In this document: positions 1-9,900 of the stretch, in pieces
How positions within the stretch are numbered: position 1 is the first letter of the stretch
Layout of the letters: each line of letters starts with the position of its first letter
From: Camarhynchus parvulus
Taxonomy: Eukaryota; Chordata; Aves; Passeriformes; Thraupidae
NCBI RefSeq assembly: GCF_901933205.1
Contig: NC_044574.1
Span: forward strand, 22,553,733 to 22,617,732
Length of the DNA stretch: 64,000 nt
Direction of reading: 5' to 3'
Notes under the pieces: generated by a model
What the model was told of the DNA's origin: nothing
The model's database searches: none
The model's input: the letters and a program-made list of their open reading frames with translations, nothing else
Position numbers and translations under genes: made by a program

Positions 1-97
1 TTGTCTGTTGGAAGGTATCCCTGCCCAAGGCTGAGGACATGGAAGTAGATCATCTTTGAGGTCCCTCCCAACCTAACCCGTTCTGTGATTCTGTGAA
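1..97 (+). repeat. CR1 LINE 3' end (sense)
   Basis: The segment reads like the terminal part of a chicken-repeat-1 element. It has the usual consensus order (a run resembling 'tccctgcccaaggc', then 'tagatcatctttgaggtccc', then 'cccaacctaaccc') and ends in two copies of the 8-mer ATTCTGTG-type tail at about 80-97. The element is truncated on the left by the window edge. Such 5'-truncated CR1 tails are the commonest interspersed repeat in birds. Confidence 0.85.
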
Positions 98-934
98 ATC
101 TCACAAGGCCGCTGCTGAGGCTGCTCTGTGCTAATTCTGTTAAGTTTTGTTAGACACAAATGGTTGCTGAGGGTTTTATACATTTGTCAACCTGCTTGTC
201 TTATACAGTTCAATCACCTTCAATCTCATGAGTTTTTAATTTGTTGTTTTACTATTAGAGGAAAATGATTCATCAGGTGGGAGATTTTGGTTCACGAGCC
301 TGCATATAAAACTGTCTATTGATAGTGAACACAGTGTAAACATTATTGTTCCCTTTAAAAATAATTCCCTATAATAATCATCAAAATGCTGCAATGTTGT
401 TATCACAAATTGAAGTTTTGGGTTCTTACTGTTGAGTACTATAATATATTTCAAAAGGATCTGAAATAGCAGTAATTCTTGTTTACAGACTAAGTATGAA
501 GCAACATGAAGATTGTGAGAAATTCTGTTTACTTTCAATCCTGTTGCTTAATTTTTCTTCATTTTTCTAAGAAGAAATCTATATTTACTTGAATGTATAG
601 GGAAATGGAGATGGGGCAGATATTTCCAGAGGCTGCTGCAAGCCTCTGACACGGATGCAGTTCAGACACTGAAGCTCCTGAAGGAAAAGTGCAGTTCAGA
701 GCCTCTCACTGAGGCCTCTAAGGTTTGAGTGGCTTTGTGGTACGCTGATAGATTACATTTATACAGATAGATAGCAATTTAACCAGAATAACACCAAAAG
801 AGTGAAGGGAAGGAGGTACTTCCAAGCCTCACCTCTGACATGGGAAGATGCAGTTTTCACAACCTGTGCCTGCAAATGCACCCATCCTAAGGCTGTCATG
901 CAGCCTTAGAAACAAATAGTGGATTAAAATTCCA

Positions 935-984
935 GCAAATACATATAGTCTGTATGTTTGTATATATGCAAATACATATAGTCT
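935..984. repeat. 17-bp direct repeat, period 33
   Basis: The sequence gcaaatacatatagtct occurs at 935-951 and again at 968-984, separated by 16 nt of T/G/A-rich sequence. It is probably a small tandem duplication. Confidence 0.85.
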
Positions 985-3282
985 TTTTTTATTTACTAGT
1001 GCCACTGCTAATGGAAAACATGCAGTGCATCTAGAGGAGGGGCATTTGGGTGAAGAACTGCTCCCCAGGAGCCTGGTGTGTTTATGCGGTGTAACCCAGC
1101 ATTTGAGCATTAGTTTCTCAGTAGAAAACAGCTGCACTTACTCAGCATGCATCCTGCTCCCAGGCTGGGCTGTGATACCACAGTCCTTCAGAAAACTAGT
1201 GCTAGTCACTTCTGTACTCTCCAGTAAAACGAGGAGTTTTGTTTCAATGCCCCCATTAAAGGGCCAGTAAAACTGGGCTGAGGCTGGTTGAGGCTGGTCT
1301 GAAGTTATCAGAAAACACAGGAGTGACTCCATTAAGAGTTTTCTACCTCATAAAATTTTCTGCCAGAATATTCTTCAAATGATTACACTGATTCAGGTAT
1401 TCATACTCAGTTAACTTCTGTGGAACACAGCTGCAGTGCAGTGCCTGGGATGACCCTGCTCTAAATGATACACCTGCTCAGCACTGTATTTAGTTTGCTA
1501 GGTTTGCTGGATCATGTCAAAGTTCTTTTTTATTGTGTTTTGCTCAAGTAGTCAGGAGGATAATCCCTAATACAAGATTATTTACATAATGTCTTTTGCA
1601 ATGACAGATGAGAGGTATAAAAAAAGTCCTGTCTTTTCATTTTAAAGTAAAACCAGTCATTATTTAACTATAGTACAGTGAAGAGAGAACAGCATAACCT
1701 GTACCAGAAAAGCAGAAAAGTACACAGAATAATTCCAAAACAAATTTAGTTGATTAAATGCAGTGCATTAAAATCAGACATAATAATGTTGACATTTTAG
1801 TATTGTTCATGAAGGGCCCAGTTATTGCTCTTTGCTGAGGGAAGTGTCTACTGAATCCACTGGACTTGCATTTAGAAAAATTGGAGCCTAATGAATTCTA
1901 AGTAATAATTTCTAAATAAGGTAAAAGCTCCTCTAAGAGAAATTTATGAGATTTCTATGTCAACCTGAATGTGAAGAGGCTTTCCAATTCACCATGATAT
2001 AAGTTATTAACCTCACTTGAATGAAGAAGGAAAATAATACTGCATTTTGTTTAACCTCTGCAGCTTCAGAGTTCCAAAATTACAGGGTTCTATGAATAGA
2101 TCAAAACAGTAAAAGCTTTGAAATTTTCCCCATCTATCTCATTATTTGAAGCAACGTAGCCCTCTCTGAAGGGAGCTACTAGCTGGAACGATCACAAATC
2201 AAAAATAAATTTAGATTATAGAAATACTGGATCATTTTATTTCATTAAATTAATTATTATATAATTCTAGTTGCTGAACACATTCATTCCATTCTCACAA
2301 CTCCTTAATGTGTGCCCTGAATGGAGCTATGGTGGGATCTGAATGGCAGCCAGGCAAACTCAACTTTCCCCCAAAGCCTCTCTACTGGAGAAGCTGCTTG
2401 AAGGACTTGGATGCTGTGACTTGTCAGAAACTGCATCCTGGTCTGTATGAACTATCACAATTTCTACATTCCTTTGCTCCTCCTGAGCAGTGGGCAGACA
2501 CTGACTTGTTCCTGTCCACCAGCTCTTTGCCAGTGCTCCTCTGTGGAGGTGCCAAGTGCTAGCCATCAAAGCCAGCAGGGTAGTTCATGAGTTCTCCCTA
2601 GTCTGCTCCAGGCAAAAATCAGCCAGGTCAGTTTACACAATGTCAGGTGTGGTCTGAGCTGACTGGTTTCCCTGGAAGGATTAGGAGGTGTTGGTGCACT
2701 GCTCTGATGCCTGCTCTGGGGCTGCAGCATCTGCCATGGTGAGCCACTGGAGTGCTGTGTGCCAGCATAGCTGCGTTCAGCAAAGTGTCCTGCTGCTTCC
2801 TGCTTTTATAATCAGTGAAGCAGACTTCATATCATCAGTTAATGATTTTCAGGATGTTCTTCTGGAAGAGTTTAAAACAGCTTCTCATTATGACAAGTGG
2901 TTTAAAAATAATGAATATTTAGATATTATTTACAAACATGCTCACATTTTTAGGGCACTACTACATTTGCATTAGTATTACTTTACCAAGAGACCTTTCT
3001 TACTCAAATCAGGATTATGATACTGTTGGTTCCTCTCCACATTAAGTTCTCCTTCTCATTAACATGAGATCTTTCCTGAATACATTTAAAATGAGGAAAG
3101 AATTTTTTAAAATCACATTTTAAAATTAAGTAAGAATTCTGACTGACTTGTGGACCAAGTCCTTAATGCAGAATTGATCTGATGGTCACAAATTTGAAAA
3201 AATTGTCAAAAGATTGCAGTAATTTCCTATAACACTATTGTCTATGAAGTTGTTGGACATTATAATCATGTTTTTACAAAAT

Positions 3283-3310
3283 GTTTACAGACAGTAAACT
3301 GTCTGTAAAC
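3283..3310. repeat. perfect 12-bp hairpin
   Basis: The arms gtttacagacag (3283-3294) and ctgtctgtaaac (3299-3310) are exact reverse complements around a 4-nt loop (taaa). It lies in an NWD2 intron, and no function is evident. Confidence 0.85.
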
Positions 3311-3517
3311 TGTCCATGGGCAGCTACTGGGGCAAAAACAACAAGAATAAAAGGTTCTGCAACACTGATCCTTGCTGATACAAGCCACAGTGTCAATTTG
3401 CTTTTGCATGTGAGGATAATCTCAACCTGTGACTAATGAAATTGAATAATACATGAGTCAATACCATGCTAAGTATATTGGGTATTTTTTAATTATTTCT
3501 TTATGATGCCTTCTTTT

Positions 3518-3552
3518 TAGTACTAAAAATACTAGTAGTATTTTTACTACTA
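3518..3552. repeat. 16-bp near-perfect inverted repeat
   Basis: The arms 3518-3533 and 3537-3552 pair at 15 of 16 positions around a 3-nt centre (agt). It is AT-rich and sits about 230 nt upstream of the NWD2 exon at 3779. Confidence 0.85.
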
Positions 3553-3778
3553 GTGAGTACCATGAGAGACAATGCATCTACTTGAAATTTTCTAAGTCAT
3601 CATAAAATATAGCTCAGTACAGTACCCTTAACAGTAATTCCTGTCACACAGTATCTTTTCCCTTCCCAGTAATTTCAAAGTCATTACCAGACTTACTTTT
3701 AGGAAATTCAGATCCTGATGATGCTTTTTGCAGAATGAAAAAGAAAAATTTAATCCCTGTTTTTCTGTAACTACATAG

Positions 3779-3982
3779 GGCCTATTGGGAGAGAAGTATG
3801 GGAACATCCGAATACCAGGGGAAGTTGAGTCAGCAGAATTTGAAATGATCCTGGATGCTGCTGTAGAGGCCAAGCTAGAGACAAGGCTTTTAGAAGAGTG
3901 GTACTGCAGAGATGAGAACGCAGTGCCACCAGCATATTACCTCAGACCAAAATCAGAAATGCTGAAGAACTACCAGAATACG
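3779..3982 (+). CDS. NWD2: NWD2 coding exon, end of N-terminal domain
   Basis: This 204-nt exon (68 codons) is phase 0 at both ends. It follows ...ctacatAG and precedes GTAAGT at 3983. The translation starts G-L-L-G-E-K-Y-G-N and contains the conserved run ESAEFEMILDAAVEAKLETR and the motif EEWYCRDEN. The GEKYG motif is typical of the DUF4062-type domain that precedes the NACHT module in NWD1/NWD2-like STAND proteins. Because both ends are phase 0, skipping this exon would keep the frame. Confidence 0.93.
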
Positions 3983-6900
3983 GTAAGTCACAGCCTCCTG
4001 CTCACGAAATTCTTCTCTGTCCTTTACAGTAGCAGGCAGTCCCCAAGGCCAGGCACTTGCTGTTGTCTTTGAATTAGGTTCTACAGCCCTGTCCACACCT
4101 GAACAACTGCTGCTGTGGTGCTCCTTTCCTGTACATGGGGAAGGAGCAGCTGCAAAGCACCAAGGAGCACGACTCCTGCATTGATGTACTCTCTGATAGA
4201 GCAAGTGAACTTGGGTCATCTGTGCCCTGTTAGGGCCGGTGGGACAGTTGTACAGATGTCCCTTCCCTGATATTGTAACATGGAGAGCTCAGGTTCTTCT
4301 GCTTTTTACTGTGCACATGCTAGATTTCAATGAACAGGACTTGCAGAGGAAATACACATCTTCCCTCTATCCCCATAGAAGAAAACCTGTCAAACAAGTG
4401 CTTAGCACTGTCCTGAGTCAGATATCATATTTTTAACTTACTAACTGTATTATAACAGAAGATTTTTTCAACACTGTTAATGATCATTTTTTAAGCAGGC
4501 ATTTGTCTTTAATTGATGATGATAAAAACTGTATCTATTTCTCAGAGCTCAGTTCTGTCCTCCTACACATCCAGTATATACCTAAGGACATACTTTAGTG
4601 TACAAAAAATGAAGTCCTTAAAAGAGTTTTCACTTCATTTTGAGTGCACATTATTGGGGGTTTTTGTTCTTAAATCTTTGTACTTTTCCTGAAGCTACTG
4701 ACTAACACAGGACTAAATAAAAAGATGTTCATAACTTAAATGACTTAATATTCATAACGTAAATTAAAAAAAGATTTTCCCAACTTAAAGCCATAATGTA
4801 GATGTAACATAACTTAAAGATGTAACACAGATTTACATCTCATAAACTTATGGAAAGTAATAAAAAGATACTCAGCTCTGTCAAGAAAGAGTTGCTAGGG
4901 AATATATCCTGGAGCTTCCACAAAATCCTGGAGACTCCAAGAAAACTAGAGACCCCTGAAGTATTTCACCAGCAGTAAATGAGACCTAGCTGCTTTAGAG
5001 AAAGCACCAGCATGGCATTTGCAAGATACCATCTGAAAGGATTAGTGAATTTATATTAGAGTTCCTGTCTGATGACAGTTAAGATTAGTGTTACTATAGC
5101 AATGAATGAGTGATCATAATGTCATGTGTAATCTTGTATTTTTAAAATATGGTAGCTAATAGAAGGCACTTAATTACAGGTACCAGGAACCCCATTTTCA
5201 GTTTTGAGATCCAAGTTTAAATTTTTATCATTATTACGTCTCATTAAAGGAGCAATAATTTTAGCAGTATTGCTGCTGCTTTATTACTATTTCAGGCTTG
5301 GTTCTCAAAACCCTCTTTCTATAAAGGTGTTATTGGCCTTATTCTTGAAAAATATTGCATTAGTTGCCTACTCTAGGGATTTAGAAAATACTCCAAGGAG
5401 CTAACTCTTAAAATTCTCAAATGTAATACAATATGATCATCTGCAGTATGAAATATTTATCTTTTGTTGATTTTTGTTAGTGTATGTGTTTCTCTGTTAC
5501 CATGTTATTTTTGGCCTTGAATATTAGACTTCTGCTTTCTGAAGTTGTATATGTATTACATCTGTTTTTTAACAATGGATATTTTTAAAAGATGGAATCT
5601 TCTTCAAATTCAATGAATGAGAACAAATGGCAAGATATATCAGAAGAGATTAAGAAGATTTTTAAGACTGCAGTGAAATTGCTGTATGAGAAAGGAAAAA
5701 TGAAACACAGTCAGGCAAAGAGATATCTTTCCTCTGGTAAAGTTCACACTAACAATTCCTATGTATTTATTTATTGTCTGTTCTGTCAACCTTTCCACAA
5801 ATATGAAAATATATTTCTGTTGGCATTTCTCATATAATTAAAGGGGGGGGAAAGGTTTGTTGTGCTTGCTTGAGACTAAAACCCATACAAAAGCACTCAG
5901 CAAATTCTCTGTGTTTGTTTTTTCTGTATTTACAGAGAACAAATACAATCGAGTCTGCCTGTTGGGGGTAGGGCATGTTCTTGAACTGTTTATAAAGAAA
6001 AGTTGACAGAGACTCTGTGTTCTCTTTTCATCCCCAGCTATTGAAGATGAACTTGATTTTGCCTTGGGTAAACAAACACCAGCTTTCCTAAAGAAGTGTG
6101 TTTGCTACATCCGGAAAATTGCCAACATTGAGCGTTTCGTTAAAATTCCAGAGATGGGAAAATACATGGACGTGGTCCATAAAGCTGGGAAGTTCCTACG
6201 AGATCCTGAAGCCCATGAGAAACTAATCAAGCTCAGGGATGAATTCATTCCTACCATTGTCGCATCGTCCAATCTGAGAGTGTACACCTCCGTCACCCAC
6301 TGTGACATGAAACTGGGTTACTCCCCAGAAGTGGAGAGCCATTACATTGAAGGACTTGGCAAACAGTTCTATGAAGACATGATTGACATAATCCAAGCTA
6401 CAGTGCAGCAGAATTTTGACACGGAGACAGACGTGCTGTACGATGAAGTTCTTCAACACTCATCGCTATGTAAAACATACTCCACTTTTTATGAATATAG
6501 ATGTGAGGCATTAAACATCGTTCACAAATATGTTTTACCTAGAAAAATAGGACACATTAACCCTCTTATCATATATGGAGGACCGTGCACAGGGAAGACT
6601 CTTCTGTTAGCTGAAGCAGCGAAGAAGGTAAATAAGTATCTTACATCCTGAGGTCATGTTGAGAGCATTACTGCATGTAAAGGCCAACTTAGTTTAATTG
6701 TTTCTTTTCTCAACAGATCTATCAGCCCTTGATACATAAAATAAAAATAATAACATGCATATTAGGCGTATTATTGTACACATGTGCAGAAAAATATTAC
6801 CTTTCAATGCTAACGTATCTGTATAATGTGCTTAGCCAAAACAAATATAGTTTATCAAAGCTCTTAGAAACCTAATAGGAATCAATATATTCCAAATTTA

Positions 6901-9900
6901 CCATGTATATTTTAGAATGATCTCTTTCCTTCTTGTTCCTCTGAGGCCCTCTGAATCCACAACCATCTAAACATCTTATTCTGGTTTTAGTCTTGAACAC
7001 AAATGCAGTACATCTTTCCAAGTCATACCATCTCATGTTCTCATAAGAAACTATTCCAGAATTATTCTAATACACTGGCTACAAATCTATATGCAATAAG
7101 CTGCAAAAATACCCATGCATACTTATCTGGAGTATGCTGTTTAAGTCATTGAGCTGAGTACTACAGGGAAATGAATGAAACACTTTGTGCAAGGCAATAC
7201 AAGATGCAGAACAAGACAAAGCTGGCACCACCAGACCTAATTCTGCAGATGACAGTCCCAACTTTGAGATCCCAGCAGGGTGGTCAGAGAATTTAGCATA
7301 GTGAGCTGGTAAAAAGCCATATCAGCCAGAAGGAAATGAAGAAAGGAACAATACTGTTTAAAATCCCTGTCTCTACTTCCTGTGGAGTCACATTAGCTGC
7401 ATATATGAAATTGGGAGTTGCAACTCAAGATATCATTTCATATCTGAGTACGTAAATCTGCCTAGAGACTCTGGTTCTGCTTTTCTTTTAAAATACTGTA
7501 AAATACCATAAAGTGAGGTGAAGAGATGTAGAACCGAGTGTGTTAGCCTGCAAAGACTGTGAAGATTTAAAGAAGTAAGATGTAAAGAAGTTACATTCCT
7601 CACTGGCTTGGAGTGCTCTAACCAAGAAAACTTCAAGAGATAGACACTTCTTTTTTGTGGCAGTGTTTTAGAGAAAAACTCACAGGTACACCAGGGCAAA
7701 GTTCTGTGGGCCAGGGATCTGTACTCTGATCCATGTCCTCTAGAGACAAGTCTTTATACTCAGTCGGAATAAATGCTAAACAGGTTTAGGTGGTAGGCTG
7801 GTGTGGCTGACCAAGGATGACATTGTGTAGTGTCTAAGGAAGTCTATTTATAAGAGACTCTACACAGTTTCAAAGTGAGACTCAGATTTTGTGAAGAGTA
7901 CCTTGGGATTTATGGAACACATTCTATCGTGTCCCCTTTGATGTAAGCCTTTTTGTGCTAAACAAAGATGATATATGATTTTAATTTCATTCAGTGCACC
8001 CGCAACCAGTAATATTTTTAAATGTTTATTCATATATAGACTATCACTATTAATAAACTCTGTTACTGTGCTTCATTGAGATATAAACTAAATTATGCTC
8101 TATTCTAGGCCTATTCCTGGTTGCAAGAAGAGATGGGACCAGATTCTGACCCCGTGGTAGTTATAAGATTTTTGGGATCTACAGAAACAAGTACAGATCT
8201 GAAGAATATACTTCAAAGCATTTGTGAACAGCTAGCAGTCAACTATCGCTGCCTCGTACAAAGTTACCCAAAAAAGATTCATGACCTTCGGGACTTGTTC
8301 ATAAATCTCTTGAATGAGTCTTCATTTCACAGGCCACTGGTGATTATATTTGATGCTTTAGAACAGCTAACAGATAGTGACGATGGTAGAAAGCTCTGGT
8401 GGCTTCCCATTCACCTTCCACGTTCAGTACGGATAATTTTGTCAACACTGCCAAACAAGCATGGGATCCTGCAAAAACTGAGGTGCCTTATTCATGAAGA
8501 AAGCAACTACATTGAGTTGACTGCAAGGGACAGAAAGATGTGCAGTCAAGTACTGAAACATCAGCTGCTGCGAGTTAAAAGGAAAGTAACATCAGGGCAA
8601 CAAATCTATGTCAATGAGGCATTCTCCAAGTGCACACTGCCTATGTTTGTGAACTTAACCTTCAGAGAGGTCAGGCACTGGCGATCTCACAAGGATGTGG
8701 ATGAGTCCTCCCTCTGCGTTACTGTCCATGAAAGCATAGAGCAGTTGTTTTGGTCACTGGAAAACAAGTGTGGGTCAAGACTATTGTCAAGAGCACTTGG
8801 CTACATCACTATGTCCAAATCTGGCCTGAGTGAAATGGAACTGGAGGATATTTTAGCCCTTGACAACAGTGTTATGTATGAACTGAATGAGAGAGTCAGA
8901 GAGAGTAACCCATTGAGAATTCCATATATATACATTGCAAGACTTAAGGAGGGCTTACAGGGGTATTTAATAGAGCGACAGGTGAAAAATGTAACGCTGC
9001 TTCTTTGGGCAAATAGGCACTTGCAACTAATTGCCCAGAAATTGTACCTGCACAATGAAGAAGACTTGCGTGAAATGCACACAGTCATGGCAGAGTATTT
9101 CCTTGGTGTTTGGTCAGGTGGACGAAGAAAACCTTTTTACAGCAATGACCAATATCTGAGTGGTCGTCCTGACCATGGCAGTAGAGGGCTGAACAAGGAT
9201 GAAAAGCACTGCGTGGATCAGGCAGCTTTTGACAGGCAGGCTCCAGATCAGCCTTGGGTCTTTCAGTGTAACCCATTGGAACCTGATATCTTTTTTATTA
9301 ATCACAGAAAAATGACAGAGCTTATTCATCACTTAACAAGATGTGGAAGAACTGATGACCTTCTGTACGGAGTGATCATGAACTTCAGCTGGCTGTACAC
9401 CATGATTAGAATAGGGCAGTTTGATAAAGCACTTTCTGACATAGAGCTAGCTTACACTTACTCTCAAGAAAAGGAGCTGAAGTTTCTGGCCAGTACTCTC
9501 CGCAGTATAAAGTTCAAAGTAGTAAAATACCCAGGTTCGCTCTCCGCTGAATTGCAGCAGAGACTTCTCCCAGTTGTAAGTTCATTGCCCAAACTCAGAC
9601 ATCTCCTCCTAGAATGTGACAAGGATGGACCCAAGTACTGCTCTATCGTCCCTTTGCATTCCTCCATGGATGTGACTTACAGCCCTGAGCGTCTGCCGCT
9701 GTCATCCAGCTGCATGCATGTCACTGAGATTTTGCCTACATTTAATCCCAGCACAATTATTGCTGCTTTAGAAAATGGGTCCATTAGCACTTGGGATGTA
9801 GAAACCCGCCAGTTACTGAGGCAAATTACAACAGCTCCATCTGTTATCTTAGGGATGAAGCTTACTTCTGATGAAAAGTATCTTGTAGTAGCTACAACAA

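Larger units (their letters stand above)
98..3778 (+). other. NWD2: NWD2 intron (partial)
   Basis: This is intronic sequence upstream of the first visible NWD2 exon, and no coding exon of NWD2 is recognisable in it. It contains a 17-bp direct repeat at 935-951 and 968-984 (period 33), a perfect 12-bp hairpin at 3283-3310, a 16-bp near-perfect inverted repeat at 3518-3552, and an unexplained coding-like segment at 2816-2955 (see findings). The polypyrimidine-rich acceptor for the next exon ends in AG at 3777-3778. The preceding exons, encoding about 119 N-terminal residues, must lie to the left of the window. Confidence 0.75.

Noticed and set aside
5204..5404. Hydrophobic 66-codon frame resembling a membrane segment
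   Set aside because: It is AT-rich intronic sequence, and T-rich codons give Leu/Phe/Ile by chance. No homologue is recognised.
5592..5594. ATG as a possible NWD2 start codon
   Set aside because: It directly follows a splice acceptor and the preceding exon (3779-3982) is in frame and conserved, so this is an internal methionine.
8801..9088. Minus-strand and alternative-frame ORFs inside the NWD2 last exon (also 9464-9667, 9677-10027, 10676-11005, 11048-11467)
   Set aside because: They lie antisense to a long conserved coding exon, and none has a recognisable product, so they are shadows.
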